Positions 8,436 to 18,460 are shown, counted from the stretch's first letter. The stretch is DNA of 58,317 bases from an uncultured Clostridia bacterium (GCA_947303255.1 CAMYXL010000009.1:1-58317), one strand, 5' to 3'. A program made the numbers and translations. Notes: generated from the sequence alone by a model not told the origin.

Positions 8436-9032
8436 TTACTTGGAATACAACTCGACAATAGCAACTACGTTTACCGGTACATCGATCTGCTCAGATCTTG
8501 GAATAGCTACAACCTTACCGCTGAGCTTATCCTCATCTGCCTCGAGCCACTCTGGAACAACGTGTCCGTGTGTAGCATCGATAATATCTTTGTATCTCTG
8601 GGAGGCCTTAGCCTTCTCTCTGATCTCGATAACGTCACCAACGTTAACACGGTAGGAAGGAATGTTTACGCACTTTCCGTTGATCTGAACGTGTCTGTGG
8701 CTTACGATCTGCTTAGCTTCAGCTCTTGTACGAGCGAAACCGAGTCTGAAAATAACGTTGTCAAGTCTTGTCTCGAGAAGAATCATAAGGTTTTCACCGG
8801 TTGTGCCGTACTTAAGCTTCTTTGCCTTCTCGAAGTAGTTTCTGAAAGGCTTCTCAAGAACGCCGTAAATGAACTTGGCCTTCTGCTTCTCTTTGAGCTG
8901 CATGCCGTATTCACTCTGCTTCTTAGGTCTTGCTGTCCTATTCTTGTTGGACTTTTTATCTATACCAAGATATGTCGGCTCAATACCAAGAGCTCTACAT
9001 CTCTTAAGGACAGGTGTCATATCTCTTGCCAT
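8436..9032 (-). CDS. rpsD: Small ribosomal subunit protein uS4
   Basis: The 198-residue uS4 is a primary 16S rRNA binder that nucleates 30S assembly. The central S4 RNA-binding domain shows RLDNVIFRLGFARTRAEAKQ and VSHRHVQINGKCVNIPSYRV. The N-terminal part lacks the four-cysteine zinc site found in some uS4 paralogues. It is encoded inside the alpha operon between rpsK and rpoA, whereas Bacillus keeps rpsD apart. Confidence 0.97.
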   Translation of the reverse strand: MARDMTPVLKRCRALGIEPTYLGIDKKSNKNRTARPKKQSEYGMQLKEKQKAKFIYGVLEKPFRNYFEKAKKLKYGTTGENLMILLETRLDNVIFRLGFARTRAEAKQIVSHRHVQINGKCVNIPSYRVNVGDVIEIREKAKASQRYKDIIDATHGHVVPEWLEADEDKLSGKVVAIPRSEQIDVPVNVVAIVELYSK

Positions 9033-9086
9033 CTCTAAATCCTCTTTTCTAACTAATAATAATCGTTATCCGTATTAAAGCTCGGA

Positions 9087-9488
9087 TTATACTCTTCTTC
9101 TCTTCGGTGGTCTGCAACCATTGTGTGGAACAGGTGTAACATCTTTGATCATTGTTACTTCAAGTCCAGCTGTTGCAAGAGCACGAACTGCAGACTCACG
9201 TCCGGATCCAGGTCCCTTAACGAAAACTTCAACAGTCTTCATACCGTGATCAACAGCCTTCTTAGCAGCTTCCTCAGAAGCCATCTGTGCTGCGAATGGT
9301 GTACCCTTACGTGAACCTCTCATGCCCATCTCACCGGCGGAAGCCCAAGAGATAGCATTTCCCTGAGTATCTGTGATTGTAACGATTGTGTTATTGAATG
9401 TTGCGTGAATGTGAGCCTGACCCTTGTCAATATTTTTACGCTCACGCTTCTTAGGTCTAACTGCGGCCTTTTTAACTGCCTTTGCCAT
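9087..9488 (-). CDS. rpsK: Small ribosomal subunit protein uS11
   Basis: This is the 133-residue uS11 of the 30S platform. Diagnostic segments are [15 protein letters not shown], the [20 protein letters not shown] stretch, and the C-terminal [16 protein letters not shown]. Length is normal. It sits between rpsM and rpsD with a GGAGG site. Confidence 0.98.
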   Translation of the reverse strand: MAKAVKKAAVRPKKRERKNIDKGQAHIHATFNNTIVTITDTQGNAISWASAGEMGMRGSRKGTPFAAQMASEEAAKKAVDHGMKTVEVFVKGPGSGRESAVRALATAGLEVTMIKDVTPVPHNGCRPPKRRRV

Positions 9489-9506
9489 TACTTGTTACCT
9501 CCCTGA

Positions 9507-9875
9507 TTACTTCTTCTTGCCAGCAACAGTACGCTTTGGACCCTTACGAGTACGTGCGTTTGTCTTTGTACGCTGACCTCTTACCGGGAGCTTGTTCCTG
9601 TGACGACGGCCACGATAGCATCCGATTTCAGTTAAACGCTTGATATTAAGAGCTACCTCTCTCTTGAGGTCACCCTCTACTGTGTAATTGTTTTCGATCT
9701 GATCACGAATCTTAGCGATCTCTTCCTCTGAGAGATCCTTAACTCTTGTGTCAGGATTGATACCAGTATCCTTGATGATACTTGCTGCATTTGTCTTACC
9801 AATGCCATAGATATAAGTAAGAGCGATCTCTACTCTCTTGTCATTTGGCAAATCAACACCGGCAATACGAGCCAT
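9507..9875 (-). CDS. rpsM: Small ribosomal subunit protein uS13
   Basis: The 122-residue uS13 of the 30S head contacts the 50S subunit and P-site tRNA. It begins [20 protein letters not shown] and has YIYGIG, the [20 protein letters not shown] block and a basic C-terminal tail. It is preceded by a 190-base spacer to rpmJ that could hold a regulatory leader. Confidence 0.98.
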   Translation of the reverse strand: MARIAGVDLPNDKRVEIALTYIYGIGKTNAASIIKDTGINPDTRVKDLSEEEIAKIRDQIENNYTVEGDLKREVALNIKRLTEIGCYRGRRHRNKLPVRGQRTKTNARTRKGPKRTVAGKKK

Positions 9876-10064
9876 TTCTGTACCTCCATTTGAACAGTTA
9901 AATGTTAATTATTTATATATCGACACGCAGCGTAAGGATCTTTCGGGTTAGGAAAGCAGCCGCCCCTACATGAACGTGTAATATCCTAAATTGTTTTTTA
10001 AGTCGTGTCAGGACTTACATACCAAGACTTGAACAGGGCTAAATCTGTTCTCTTGGCGTTATCC
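9876..10064 (-). other. Long spacer between rpmJ and rpsM, possible alpha-operon leader
   Basis: These 189 bases hold no gene. On the minus strand there are inverted repeats, for example TTAGGA and TCCTAA enclosing about 35 bases. No T tract or clear sigma-A promoter is present. In other bacteria uS4 represses its operon through a structured leader upstream of rpsM, and this spacer is where one would lie. I do not recognise a defined leader family. Confidence 0.3.
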
Positions 10065-10178
10065 TTAGCCTTGCTTCTGCTTGTGCTTAGGATCGGAGCA
10101 AATGATCATGACTTTACCGTTTCGGCGAATAACCTTGCACTTTTCGCACATAGGCTTTACTGATGGTCTAACCTTCAT
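10065..10178 (-). CDS. rpmJ: Large ribosomal subunit protein bL36
   Basis: This 37-residue protein reads [20 protein letters not shown] followed by [17 protein letters not shown]. Three cysteines and one histidine (C11, C14, C27, H32) form the zinc site of the C+ type bL36. It has a TAAAAAATG-proximal GGAGG site. An infA terminator precedes it, so rpmJ may start the alpha transcript or depend on read-through. Confidence 0.96.
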   Translation of the reverse strand: MKVRPSVKPMCEKCKVIRRNGKVMIICSDPKHKQKQG

Positions 10179-10279
10179 TTTTTACCTCCTGGTTTTTCTC
10201 AACGCAAATTTAGCGCCTTTTACGCGCATGCTAATATATTTTAGCAGAACTTTTTATTTTTGCAAGAAGTTTTTTCATC

Positions 10280-10316
10280 CTTCTCGAAAATAAAACCGCC
10301 TCGCGAAAGGCGGTCC
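10280..10316 (-). terminator. Intrinsic terminator after infA
   Basis: On the minus strand ACCGCC and GGCGGT form a stem around TTTCGCGA, followed by TTTATTTT and the TCGAGAA motif. It splits the adk-map-infA unit from rpmJ. Confidence 0.8.
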
Positions 10317-10324
10317 TAAAATCC

Positions 10325-10546
10325 TTAGTTTTTAGCTCTCCATGTGATTCTGCCACGGGAGAGATCGTATGGTGAAAGTTCCATTGTTACCTTGTCACCA
10401 GGAAGGATCTTGATATAGTTCTGGCGAAGCTTGCCGGAGATGTGAGCAAGAACGATGTGTCCGTTATCAAGCTCAACCTTGAACATTGCATTCGGCAATG
10501 CGTCTACTACCTTACCCTCTACTTCAATTACGTCCTCTTTTGACAT
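10325..10546 (-). CDS. infA: Translation initiation factor IF-1
   Basis: The 73-residue IF-1 occupies the A site of the 30S subunit during initiation. It has the OB-fold sequence [20 protein letters not shown] and [20 protein letters not shown] start it at ATG 10544-10546 ([11 protein letters not shown]) rather than five codons upstream. That start lies one base after the map stop codon, and its AGGAGGA site is formed by the last codons of map. Confidence 0.97.
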   Translation of the reverse strand: MSKEDVIEVEGKVVDALPNAMFKVELDNGHIVLAHISGKLRQNYIKILPGDKVTMELSPYDLSRGRITWRAKN

Positions 10547-10547
10547 G

Positions 10548-11309
10548 TCATTCCTCCTCAAAAGTTGTCATTTCCGGTCCATTTTCCGTTATGATTATCG
10601 TGTTCTCATAATGTGCTGACGGCTTACCGTCTGCGGTTACTATTGTCCATTCATCATCACACAGTAATACTTTCTCAGTACCCATGTTGATCATCGGTTC
10701 TACACAGAAGGCCATTCCCTTAACGATCCTTGGTCCTCTTCCCGGCTTACCGTAGTTCGGTACATCCGGCTCCATGTGCATCTCTCTTCCGATACCGTGG
10801 CCTGTCAGTACTCTGACGACTCCGTAACCGAAAGACTCTGCATATTCCTGGACTGCGTGGCTTACGTCACCGATCCTGTTGCCGATCTTGACCTGCTCAA
10901 GGCCTTTGAAGAATGCTTCCTTGGTCCTCTGAACAAGGAGCTTTGTCTTCTCGTCAACGTTTCCGATAAGGAAAGTCCTTGCTGCGTCTCCGCAGAAACC
11001 GTCAAGCTCAGCCACTACATCGCAAGTGATGATATCTCCGTCCTTGAGGATTATATCATCTGTCGGGATTCCGTGTACGACCTCGTCATTGATCGATGTA
11101 CAGATCGCTGCCGGGAACGGCGGGTTGCCGTAACCTACACACGGAGCAGAGCCGCCTGCTTCCTTGATGATCCTTTGAGCGACATCATCAAGATACTTGG
11201 TGGACACACCCGGCTTTGCTTCCTTCTCGAGTTCTCTCAAGATCTTAGCTACGAGCTTACCCGCAGCTCTCATCTTGTCTAATTCATAATCGGATAATAT
11301 CTCAACCAT
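10548..11309 (-). CDS. map: Methionine aminopeptidase, type I
   Basis: This enzyme removes the initiator methionine from nascent proteins. The protein is 253 residues. The five metal ligands of the pita-bread fold can be placed in [20 protein letters not shown] (two Asp), the [12 protein letters not shown] block (His) and the FCVEP and HYENT segments (two Glu). An in-frame extension 31 codons upstream overlaps adk. I chose [14 protein letters not shown] because it has AGAGGTGATTTC before it. It is in the adk-map-infA order seen in Firmicutes. Confidence 0.96.
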   Translation of the reverse strand: MVEILSDYELDKMRAAGKLVAKILRELEKEAKPGVSTKYLDDVAQRIIKEAGGSAPCVGYGNPPFPAAICTSINDEVVHGIPTDDIILKDGDIITCDVVAELDGFCGDAARTFLIGNVDEKTKLLVQRTKEAFFKGLEQVKIGNRIGDVSHAVQEYAESFGYGVVRVLTGHGIGREMHMEPDVPNYGKPGRGPRIVKGMAFCVEPMINMGTEKVLLCDDEWTIVTADGKPSAHYENTIIITENGPEMTTFEEE

Positions 11310-11328
11310 GAAATCACCTCTTTTGAAC

Positions 11329-11985
11329 TCAGATGAGTCCCTTTGCCTTGAGGCCGTCCTCGAGCTGTTTTCTACAGATCTCAGGATCTTTGTTGTTATC
11401 ACCCTCGATGATGATTCCCTTCTTGTCGTAGAAATCGATCAAAGGCTGTGTGTTTGCATAATAAGTCTTAAGTCTTGCCTCGACTGTCTCCGGCTTGTCG
11501 TCATCTCTCTGAACAACGTTGCCGCCGCAGGAATCGCAGACACCCTCGACCTTAGTAGGTCTGAATGTTACGTTGTAGCTCTCGCCGCACTTCTCGCAGA
11601 CTCTTCTTCCGGATACGCGGCCCTTGATCGTCTCGTCGTCAACAACGATAGAGAGAACTGCGTCGATGGACTCGCCCTTTTTCGAGAGGATCTCGTCAAG
11701 AGCCTGAGCCTGTGCGATAGTTCTCGGGAATCCGTCAAGGATGAATCCCTTCTTGCAGTCATCTTCGTTAAGTCTGTCCTCGACCATGGAAACAGTAACA
11801 CTGTCCGGTACGAGAAGACCCTTGTCGATGTAGCTCTTTGCTTCAACGCCCAAAGGAGTACCACCCTTGATGTTTGCTCTGAAGATATCTCCTGTGGAGA
11901 TGTGAGCGAGGTTGTACTTCTCTCTTAAATATGTAGCCGAAGTTCCTTTTCCTGAACCCGGTGCACCAAGAATAATAAGTTTCAT
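11329..11985 (-). CDS. adk: Adenylate kinase, zinc-binding long form
   Basis: Adenylate kinase interconverts ATP plus AMP with two ADP. The 218-residue protein has the P loop GAPGSGKGT at residues 7-15, the AMP-binding FILDGFPRT segment and DDKPETVEARL in the lid. The lid carries a four-cysteine zinc site (CEKCG and CDSCGG), as in Gram-positive enzymes. It has its own promoter at 12026-12054, after the secY terminator. Confidence 0.97.
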   Translation of the reverse strand: MKLIILGAPGSGKGTSATYLREKYNLAHISTGDIFRANIKGGTPLGVEAKSYIDKGLLVPDSVTVSMVEDRLNEDDCKKGFILDGFPRTIAQAQALDEILSKKGESIDAVLSIVVDDETIKGRVSGRRVCEKCGESYNVTFRPTKVEGVCDSCGGNVVQRDDDKPETVEARLKTYYANTQPLIDFYDKKGIIIEGDNNKDPEICRKQLEDGLKAKGLI

Positions 11986-12025
11986 ATAATAAACACTTCC
12001 GTTTCGTTAATTTTCAAACGTTTGT

Positions 12026-12054
12026 ATTATAAACGCATTTTTAAATAATTGCAC
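12026..12054 (-). promoter_or_regulatory. Promoter for adk-map-infA
   Basis: The minus strand has GTGCAA, a 17-base spacer and TATAAT, about 40 bases upstream of adk. The -10 is consensus and the -35 is weak. Confidence 0.55.
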
Positions 12055-12084
12055 TCTTTTTCGCTATTTTATGCTTTTTCGAAA

Positions 12085-12120
12085 ACAAAAAAGACCGCCT
12101 TCATAAGAAAGCGGCCGTTT
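12085..12120 (-). terminator. Intrinsic terminator after secY
   Basis: On the minus strand GGCCGC pairs with GCGGTC around a loop of about 11 bases and is followed by TTTTTTG. It ends the S10-spc transcript. Confidence 0.8.
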
Positions 12121-12138
12121 TTTGTATCTTTATGATGA

Positions 12139-13464
12139 TCAATCAAGGAATCCTCTGTAGTTTCTTGTTACAAGCTGGCTCTCGATCTGAACTACGAGAT
12201 CGTTAGCAACACCTGTAAGGATCAATACGGAAGTTCCTGCGAACCATACCATACCGAGATCGAGCAAGCTCGAGATAAGAGTAGGAACCAAAACGATGAA
12301 TGCGAGGAACAAAGCGTCCACCCAGTTCAAACGGTTAGCTGTTCCGAGGATGAAATCCTTTGTCGGACGGCCAGGTCTGATACCAGGGATAAATCCACCG
12401 TTCTTCTGAATGCTGTTCGCAATCTCCAATGGGTTGAACTGGATCAACGAATAGAAGAATGTGAAAAGTATGATACAGAAGAATTCTGCTACGTAGTACC
12501 AAGGGCTTGTACCGAAGTCACGGCACCATGTTGCAAATACGCTATCTGACTTCTGAAGGAACAACGTAAAGATGAAGTTCGGCAAAGAAAGGATAGACAT
12601 TGCAAAGATAACCGGCATAACGCCTGACTGGTTAACCTTGATCGGAATGTATGAACTCTGTCCGCCGTAGCTCTTACGTCCAATAGTCTTCTTGGAGTAC
12701 TGAACGTTGATCCTTCTCTCAGCATTCTGAACATAAAGAACGAAAATGATGAGACCGATCGTAACTGCGGAGATTGCTACGAAAGCGAGCACACCGATGG
12801 AGATACCAAGGATGCTGCTGTTTGTCTTAGCAGAGAGCTTACCGCTCAATCCGGAACAGAACTCATAAGCCTGCTTAACCATCGCCGGGGTTCTGGTTAC
12901 GATACCAGCGAAGATGATAAGGGAAACACCGTTTCCGATACCGAACTCGTTGATACGCTCACCGAGCCAAACGATGAAACATGTACCGGCCGTGAATGCA
13001 AGTACGATAAGTGCTGCGTTCAATGGCTTTGGAAGTACATTAACCATTGCTGTTCTTGTAGACCACATGATTCCGCAAGACTGCAAGAATGCAAGTCCGA
13101 TCGCAGAATATCTGGTGATCTTCTGCATCTTCTTTCTGCCTGCTTCACCATCTTTTGAGAGCTGCTCCAACTGAGGGAATACAACTGTCAAAAGCTGAAT
13201 GATGATGGATGCGTTGATGTATGGAGTAATACCGAGGGCAAAGATTGTTGCCGAGTAGAATCCACCACCGGAGATGATATCCATCAATCCACCGAGCTGA
13301 CCCCAGTTCTTAACGAGGTTTGTGAAAGCAGCTCTGTCGATACCAGGAGCAGGAATAAGACCACCGATCTGATAAAGGCCCAAGATCAAGATTGTGAAAA
13401 GGATCTTCTTACGAAGCTCCGGCAAACTGAAAGCCTTGATCAAGGAATCAAACATACCTCTCAT
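12139..13464 (-). CDS. secY: Preprotein translocase channel subunit SecY
   Basis: The 441-residue polytopic protein forms the protein-conducting channel with SecE and SecG. It has ten predicted membrane segments. Typical phrases are LGITPYINASIIIQLL (segment 2 and plug region), the cytoplasmic loop with GGQSSYIPIKVNQSGVMPVI, and GIRPGRPT before segment 9. I chose ATG 13462-13464, seven bases after a GAGGAGG site inside the end of rplO. A TTG two codons earlier would overlap the rplO stop. Position after rplO is standard for the spc operon. Confidence 0.97.
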   Translation of the reverse strand: MRGMFDSLIKAFSLPELRKKILFTILILGLYQIGGLIPAPGIDRAAFTNLVKNWGQLGGLMDIISGGGFYSATIFALGITPYINASIIIQLLTVVFPQLEQLSKDGEAGRKKMQKITRYSAIGLAFLQSCGIMWSTRTAMVNVLPKPLNAALIVLAFTAGTCFIVWLGERINEFGIGNGVSLIIFAGIVTRTPAMVKQAYEFCSGLSGKLSAKTNSSILGISIGVLAFVAISAVTIGLIIFVLYVQNAERRINVQYSKKTIGRKSYGGQSSYIPIKVNQSGVMPVIFAMSILSLPNFIFTLFLQKSDSVFATWCRDFGTSPWYYVAEFFCIILFTFFYSLIQFNPLEIANSIQKNGGFIPGIRPGRPTKDFILGTANRLNWVDALFLAFIVLVPTLISSLLDLGMVWFAGTSVLILTGVANDLVVQIESQLVTRNYRGFLD

Positions 13465-13466
13465 GA

Positions 13467-13910
13467 TCAAACCTCCTCAGCCGTTCCACCAGCCTTTTCG
13501 ATCTTCTCTTTAGCAGAAGCTGTAAACTTAACTGCCTTAACAGTCAACTTCTTTGTGAGCTCACCGTTACCGAGAATCTTGATGCCGTCGTTTACCTTAG
13601 GAAGAGAGATGATACCTGAATCTGCGAGGATCTCTGCAGAAACCTCAGCACCGTTATCAAACTTCTCAAGATCGCTGACATTAACCTCGATATACTGAGG
13701 AGCGAAGCGCTTGTTGTTGAATCCTCTCTTAGGCAAACGTCTGTAAAGAGGCATTTGTCCACCCTCAAAACCTGGGCGAACTCCACCGCCGGAACGAGCT
13801 TTCTGTCCCTTGTGTCCGCGTCCTGCTGTCTTTCCGTTACCGGATCCTGCACCGCGGCCCTTGCGGTATGCAGCGGCGTTGCCGCTGGAAGTCATTTCAT
13901 TGAGCTTCAT
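13467..13910 (-). CDS. rplO: Large ribosomal subunit protein uL15
   Basis: The 147-residue uL15 has the extended glycine- and arginine-rich N-terminal arm [20 protein letters not shown], which threads through 23S rRNA, followed by [18 protein letters not shown]. Its last codons (GAG GAG) double as the ribosome binding site of secY. Confidence 0.97.
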   Translation of the reverse strand: MKLNEMTSSGNAAAYRKGRGAGSGNGKTAGRGHKGQKARSGGGVRPGFEGGQMPLYRRLPKRGFNNKRFAPQYIEVNVSDLEKFDNGAEVSAEILADSGIISLPKVNDGIKILGNGELTKKLTVKAVKFTASAKEKIEKAGGTAEEV

Positions 13911-13925
13911 TTCTGTATACCTCCA

Positions 13926-14105
13926 TTAAACTTCTTCACAAGTTACAAGGTGAGCAACTCTGTGAACCATTCCTCTGATAGCGGAATCATCGTTCTTCTC
14001 AACAGACTGACCGATCTTCTTGAGACCCAAAGCTGCTACTGTTGCTGCCTGAACTTTTGTGCACTTGTTGGTACTCTTTACCAAAGTAATTTTCAATTTT
14101 GCCAT
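13926..14105 (-). CDS. rpmD: Large ribosomal subunit protein uL30
   Basis: I translated 59 residues: MAKLKITLVKSTNKCTKVQA, then ATVAALGLKKIGQSVEKNDD and a short end with MVHRVAHLV. This is the complete short bacterial uL30. It sits between rpsE and rplO with an AGGAGGG site. Confidence 0.95.
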   Translation of the reverse strand: MAKLKITLVKSTNKCTKVQAATVAALGLKKIGQSVEKNDDSAIRGMVHRVAHLVTCEEV

Positions 14106-14119
14106 GATAAGAGCCCTCC

Positions 14120-14614
14120 TTAACGAATTTCTTCAATGGACTTACCACGAATGCGTGCAACCTTTTCGATTGACTTGAGTCCCTTAAGACCCTCGAGTGT
14201 GGCATTAACCATGTTGTTCGGATTGTTTGTACCGAGAGACTTGGTACGGATATCTGTGATACCTGCGAGCTCGCATACTGAACGAACAGGACCACCAGCG
14301 ATAACACCGGTACCGCCTGCAGCAGGCTTCATGATGATCTTACCAGCGCCATAAAGTCCAACTGTCTCGTGAGGGATTGTGCCGTTTACGACAGGTACCT
14401 CGATGATGTTCTTCTTAGCTTCTTCGATTCCCTTGCGGATTGCGTCCGGAACCTCGGCAGCCTTACCGATACCCTTACCAACGTGACCATTACCGTCGCC
14501 TACGATAACGAGAGCAGCAAAGCGCATGTTTCTACCACCCTTAACAGTCTTGGAAACACGTCTGATATGGATGACCTTTTCTGTTAATTCCATATTTGTA
14601 GAATCAAAACCCAT
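14120..14614 (-). CDS. rpsE: Small ribosomal subunit protein uS5
   Basis: The 164-residue uS5 takes part in decoding accuracy and mRNA entry. It contains [20 protein letters not shown], the [17 protein letters not shown] segment and the C-terminal domain with [20 protein letters not shown]. Length is normal. Confidence 0.98.
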   Translation of the reverse strand: MGFDSTNMELTEKVIHIRRVSKTVKGGRNMRFAALVIVGDGNGHVGKGIGKAAEVPDAIRKGIEEAKKNIIEVPVVNGTIPHETVGLYGAGKIIMKPAAGGTGVIAGGPVRSVCELAGITDIRTKSLGTNNPNNMVNATLEGLKGLKSIEKVARIRGKSIEEIR

Positions 14615-14631
14615 ATGTTATTTCCTCCTGA

Positions 14632-14991
14632 TTAGAATGAGAGACCAGCTTCACGAGCTGCCTCAGCCAAAGCTGCTACTCTGCCGTGATATACATATCC
14701 ACCGCGATCGAAAACAACTTCCTTAATGTCCTTAGCAAGTGCGCGCTCTGCAACAAGCTTACCGACTGCTGCTGCAGCTTCCTTGTTACCGCCGTTGCCC
14801 TGGATATCCTTATCGAGGGAAGAAGCACTTACAATTGTTGTGCCGTTTGTATCATCAATAACCTGAGCGTAGATGTTAGCGTTACTTCTGAATACGCACA
14901 AACGTGGGCACTCAGCTGTACCACTGATCTTCTTTCTTACGCGAAGGTGCTTTCTCTTACGAATTTCGTTTTTATCAACTTTACTAATCAT
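14632..14991 (-). CDS. rplR: Large ribosomal subunit protein uL18
   Basis: The 119-residue uL18 binds 5S rRNA. It has the basic N-terminal [20 protein letters not shown], then [18 protein letters not shown], and ends [20 protein letters not shown]. All are standard signatures. Confidence 0.98.
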   Translation of the reverse strand: MISKVDKNEIRKRKHLRVRKKISGTAECPRLCVFRSNANIYAQVIDDTNGTTIVSASSLDKDIQGNGGNKEAAAAVGKLVAERALAKDIKEVVFDRGGYVYHGRVAALAEAAREAGLSF

Positions 14992-15007
14992 TGTTTACAC
15001 CTCCCGC

Positions 15008-15550
15008 TTACTTCTTAGCGCCAGTCTTACCTTCCTTGATTCTCAAGTGCTCAGTAGCATATTTAATACCCTTGCCCTTGTATGCATCAGGAAGTCTGAA
15101 TGAACGAATCTTTGCTGCTGTCTCACCAACAAGCTGCTTATCAGCACCCTTAACAGTGATCTTCTGAGCATCCGGAACCTCGATTGTGATTCCCTCTGGC
15201 TCAACCATTTCGATTGGGTGTGAATAACCAAGGTTCAAAACGATCTTGTTACCCTGCTTTGTAGCCTTGTAACCAACACCGTTGATCTCAAGATCCTTGG
15301 AAAAACCTTCGGATACACCGATAACCATGTTGTTGATCAAAGAACGTGTAAGTCCGTGAAGAGCCTTCTGCTGCTTCTCGTCGTTCTGTCTTTCAACTGT
15401 GATAACGGCGCCGTCGATCTTAACTGTCATGTCAGGATGTACATCCATCTCGAGAGTGGACTTTCCGCCCTTAACAGTCAGGTGATTGCCGTCAAGCTTG
15501 ACCTCGACTCCTGCAGGAATCGCGATCGGCATTCTACCAATTCTTGACAT
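15008..15550 (-). CDS. rplF: Large ribosomal subunit protein uL6
   Basis: The 180-residue uL6 near the factor-binding site begins [20 protein letters not shown] and carries the C-terminal [16 protein letters not shown] signature. It is separated from rpsH by a 90-base spacer holding a strong hairpin. Most junctions in this operon are under 25 bases. Confidence 0.98.
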   Translation of the reverse strand: MSRIGRMPIAIPAGVEVKLDGNHLTVKGGKSTLEMDVHPDMTVKIDGAVITVERQNDEKQQKALHGLTRSLINNMVIGVSEGFSKDLEINGVGYKATKQGNKIVLNLGYSHPIEMVEPEGITIEVPDAQKITVKGADKQLVGETAAKIRSFRLPDAYKGKGIKYATEHLRIKEGKTGAKK

Positions 15551-15578
15551 ATTTTTTTCCTCCTGCTCTTTAGATTAC

Positions 15579-15608
15579 GCGCGTGGCACATATGTCGTGT
15601 GCCCTGCG
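15579..15608 (-). other. Strong hairpin in the rpsH-rplF spacer
   Basis: GGCACA and TGTGCC pair around a 7-base loop and are extended by flanking GCG/CGC bases. There is no T tract, so it is probably not a terminator. It could be a processing site or a ribosomal protein binding site. Confidence 0.5.
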
Positions 15609-15640
15609 CTTTTCAGAGTTTTTATAACCTTTATTAATGA

Positions 15641-16039
15641 TTACCAAACGTATGCGAGAACTTCGCCGCCTACACCGAGCTTACGAGCTTCTTTGTCTGT
15701 CATAACGCCCTTGGATGTAGAAACGATTGCGATTCCGAGACCGCCCAATACCTTAGGGAGGTTCTCCTTGTCAGCATAGATACGAAGACCCGGCTTAGAG
15801 ATTCTCTTGATACCGGAGATGACAGGCTCACGTCCGTCAACATACTTCAAAGTAACCTTGATCATTCCCTGCTTATTGTCCTCAATGCACTGGAAACCTG
15901 CGATGTAACCTTCGTCCAACAAGATCTGTGCGATAGACTTCTTCAAGTTAGAAGAAGGGATCATTACTGTCGGATGGCCTGCTGTTCCGGCATTACGGAT
16001 TCTTGTAAGCATATCTGCAATTGCATCTGTAATCTGCAT
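15641..16039 (-). CDS. rpsH: Small ribosomal subunit protein uS8
   Basis: The 132-residue uS8 is a primary 16S binder and the translational repressor of the spc operon in E. coli. It starts [20 protein letters not shown] and ends with [20 protein letters not shown] and a terminal GGEVLAYVW. The family signature is complete. Confidence 0.98.
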   Translation of the reverse strand: MQITDAIADMLTRIRNAGTAGHPTVMIPSSNLKKSIAQILLDEGYIAGFQCIEDNKQGMIKVTLKYVDGREPVISGIKRISKPGLRIYADKENLPKVLGGLGIAIVSTSKGVMTDKEARKLGVGGEVLAYVW

Positions 16040-16066
16040 ATTTTTTCCTCCTATAATGCTACGAAA

Positions 16067-16252
16067 TTACCAGCTTGCCTTCTTAACGCCCGGAATCTCA
16101 CCCTTGTATGCGAGATCACGGAAGCAAAGACGGCAGATGCCATACTTACGCATGTAAGAATGTGGACGTCCACAAAGCTTACAACGATTGTGCTGCTGTG
16201 TAGAATGTTTCGGAGTCTTCTGTGCTTTCAGAATCATTGACTTCTTTGCCAT
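16067..16252 (-). CDS. rpsZ: Small ribosomal subunit protein uS14, zinc-binding short form
   Basis: The 61-residue uS14 is the C+ zinc form. The cysteine pairs CKLC and CRLC flank [12 protein letters not shown] and bind one zinc ion. The terminal PGVKKASW is diagnostic of this family. The product binds 16S rRNA in the 30S head. Only the zinc form is present in this operon, as in many Clostridia. Confidence 0.97.
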   Translation of the reverse strand: MAKKSMILKAQKTPKHSTQQHNRCKLCGRPHSYMRKYGICRLCFRDLAYKGEIPGVKKASW

Positions 16253-16268
16253 TATTAAATCCTCCTAA

Positions 16269-16808
16269 TCACTTATGGAACGGCATACCGATCAACTTGA
16301 GAAGCTCGAAAGCCTCTTCGTCTGTCTTAGCCGTTGTAACGATGATAATGTCCATACCACGGATCTTATCGATCTTATCGTAATCGATTTCAGGGAACAT
16401 GAGCTGCTCCTTGATACCCATAGCGTAGTTACCGTGTCCATCAAATGAGTTAGGACTGATTCCACGGAAGTCACGTACACGAGGAAGTGAAATGCTGATG
16501 AGCTTGTCGAGGAAGTTGTACATGTTCTCACCACGGAGTGTAACCTTACAACCGATCTTCATGCCCTCACGAAGCTTAAATGCAGCAACGGACTTACGGG
16601 AAACTGTAGAAATTGGCTTCTGTCCTGCAATGATACCCATATCACGCATAGCGTTGTCCAAAGCCTTAGGGTTGTCTTTAACTTCACCAACACCCATATT
16701 AAGAACGATCTTGTCGATCTTAGGGATCTGCATTACGGAAGTATACTTGAAAGTTTCCTTCAATGCCGGTGCAACTTCAGATGTATATTTTTCTTTTAAT
16801 CTGGACAT
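16269..16808 (-). CDS. rplE: Large ribosomal subunit protein uL5
   Basis: The 179-residue uL5 binds 5S rRNA and the P-site tRNA. It has [18 protein letters not shown] near the start, [19 protein letters not shown] in the middle and the closing [18 protein letters not shown]. Only four bases separate it from rplX. Confidence 0.98.
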   Translation of the reverse strand: MSRLKEKYTSEVAPALKETFKYTSVMQIPKIDKIVLNMGVGEVKDNPKALDNAMRDMGIIAGQKPISTVSRKSVAAFKLREGMKIGCKVTLRGENMYNFLDKLISISLPRVRDFRGISPNSFDGHGNYAMGIKEQLMFPEIDYDKIDKIRGMDIIIVTTAKTDEEAFELLKLIGMPFHK

Positions 16809-16812
16809 CTAC

Positions 16813-17163
16813 TTACTCCCCCTTGCTTGCCTTCTTGATAGTATCGATAACAGCACCGCACTTCTTGCAAACACGATCCTTAGAACCGTTCTCGTTTACC
16901 TTGTGTGCAACACGTGTAGCTTTACCGCACTTAGGGCAAACAAGCATAACGTTTGATGCATCGATCGAACCTTCGCGGTCGATGATACCGCTAGGTGCGT
17001 TCTGTGATCTTGCTTTCTGGTGCTTCTTAACCATGTTTGCACCTTCTACGAAAACACGACCTGTCTTTGGCTCAGTCTTAAGAACCTTACCAACCTTTCC
17101 GGAATCCTTACCGGAAATAACGACTACGTTGTCGTTTGTCTTAACATGAATTTTATTAGCCAT
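16813..17163 (-). CDS. rplX: Large ribosomal subunit protein uL24
   Basis: The 116-residue uL24 initiates 50S assembly. The N-terminal KOW motif reads VVVISGKDSGKVGKVLKTEP. The C-terminal part contains MLVCPKCGKATRV and VCKKCGAVID, a four-cysteine pattern present in many bacterial uL24 proteins that could bind zinc. Confidence 0.97.
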   Translation of the reverse strand: MANKIHVKTNDNVVVISGKDSGKVGKVLKTEPKTGRVFVEGANMVKKHQKARSQNAPSGIIDREGSIDASNVMLVCPKCGKATRVAHKVNENGSKDRVCKKCGAVIDTIKKASKGE

Positions 17164-17177
17164 ATTAAGTTACCTCC

Positions 17178-17546
17178 TTAAAGAACTTCCGGAGCAAGGG
17201 ACAAGATCTTCATGTAGTCCTTGTCTCTGAGCTCTCTCGCGATAGGTCCAAAGATACGTGTACCGCGAGGGTTCTTGTCTTCCTTAATGATTACTGCAGC
17301 GTTCTCATCAAACTTGATGTAAGAACCGTCTGCTCTTCTAACGCCCTTCTTAGTACGTACAACTACTGCACGGACTACGTCGCCCTTCTTAACCATGCCG
17401 CCAGGAGCAGCTGTCTTTACGGAGCAAACGATGACGTCACCAATGTTTGCGTATTTACGCCATGAACCACCGAGTACCTTAATGCAGGCAAGCTCTCTAG
17501 CACCTGTGTTATCGGCAGCTCTGAGTCTGGATTCAACCTGAATCAT
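17178..17546 (-). CDS. rplN: Large ribosomal subunit protein uL14
   Basis: The 122-residue uL14 lies at the subunit interface. It starts [20 protein letters not shown] and contains [20 protein letters not shown] and [15 protein letters not shown]. It is a normal and complete copy. Confidence 0.98.
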   Translation of the reverse strand: MIQVESRLRAADNTGARELACIKVLGGSWRKYANIGDVIVCSVKTAAPGGMVKKGDVVRAVVVRTKKGVRRADGSYIKFDENAAVIIKEDKNPRGTRIFGPIARELRDKDYMKILSLAPEVL

Positions 17547-17568
17547 TGATTTTTCCTCCTACCTTGCA

Positions 17569-17826
17569 TTACTTAGCCTTTTCGATGATCTCGACCAATC
17601 TCCAACGCTTATCTTTGGATGTAGGACGAGTTTCCATTACCATAACCTTGTCGCCTACGCCTGCAACGTTCTCTTCGTCGTGAGCCTTAAGCTTGTAGGT
17701 TCTCTTCATGATCTTTCCGTAGAGCGGGTGCTTAACGTGCTCTACGACAGAAACAACGATTGTCTTTTCCATCTTGTCAGATGTTACCAGACCTACTCTG
17801 GTCTTTCTGAGATTACGTTCTGCCAT
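17569..17826 (-). CDS. rpsQ: Small ribosomal subunit protein uS17
   Basis: The 85-residue OB-fold protein binds 16S rRNA helices 7 and 11. It has [20 protein letters not shown] and [20 protein letters not shown], then the [11 protein letters not shown] segment. Length is normal. Confidence 0.97.
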   Translation of the reverse strand: MAERNLRKTRVGLVTSDKMEKTIVVSVVEHVKHPLYGKIMKRTYKLKAHDEENVAGVGDKVMVMETRPTSKDKRWRLVEIIEKAK

Positions 17827-17841
17827 TGTTCGTTATCCCCC

Positions 17842-18039
17842 TTAGTTAGCCTTGAGCTCTTGCTCACGGATTATTGTCTTTACTCTTGCGATATCTCTCT
17901 TAACAGAAGCGATCTGCTGAGGATTCTCGAGCTGGTTTGTTGCGTGCTGGAAACGGAGCTTAAAGAGTTCTTCTTTGAGAGCAACCAATTCCTTCTGAAG
18001 CTCTTCGCTTGACTTGGAACGAATTTCATTAGCCTTCAT
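17842..18039 (-). CDS. rpmC: Large ribosomal subunit protein uL29
   Basis: The 65-residue two-helix protein sits at the tunnel exit. It has [20 protein letters not shown], the short link HATNQLENP and the closing [15 protein letters not shown]. Its start overlaps the end of rplP by 11 bases, so the two are translationally coupled. Confidence 0.97.
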   Translation of the reverse strand: MKANEIRSKSSEELQKELVALKEELFKLRFQHATNQLENPQQIASVKRDIARVKTIIREQELKAN

Positions 18040-18460
18040 TTGAAGTTTCCTCCTTTTCCCTAATTACAAACTTTGTCTTACATGGGAGCTTGTGACCTGC
18101 AAGACGCATAGCCTCTCTAGCCTGCTCCTCTGTTACACCTGCGATCTCGAAAAGAACGCGACCTGGCTTAACTACTGCTACCCAGAACTCTGGTGAACCT
18201 TTACCGGAACCCATTCGAGCTTCAGCAGGGTGCTTTGTTACCGGCTTATCTGGGAAGATCTTGATCCAGACCTTACCGCCTCTTTTTACATATCTGTTGA
18301 TTGCGATACGTGCTGCCTCAATCTGATTGGACTTGATCCAGCATGGCTCAGTTGCCATGATACCGTAATCACCGTATGCAACGAAATTACCGCGAGAAGC
18401 TTTACCGGTCATACGACCACGGTGCTGCTTTCTGTGCTTAACTCTCTTAGGAAGTAACAT
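18029..18460 (-). CDS. rplP: Large ribosomal subunit protein uL16
   Basis: The 143-residue uL16 is near the A-site tRNA elbow. It begins [20 protein letters not shown] and has [20 protein letters not shown] and [20 protein letters not shown]. Its start codon shares a base with the rpsC stop. Confidence 0.98.
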   Translation of the reverse strand: MLLPKRVKHRKQHRGRMTGKASRGNFVAYGDYGIMATEPCWIKSNQIEAARIAINRYVKRGGKVWIKIFPDKPVTKHPAEARMGSGKGSPEFWVAVVKPGRVLFEIAGVTEEQAREAMRLAGHKLPCKTKFVIREKEETSNEG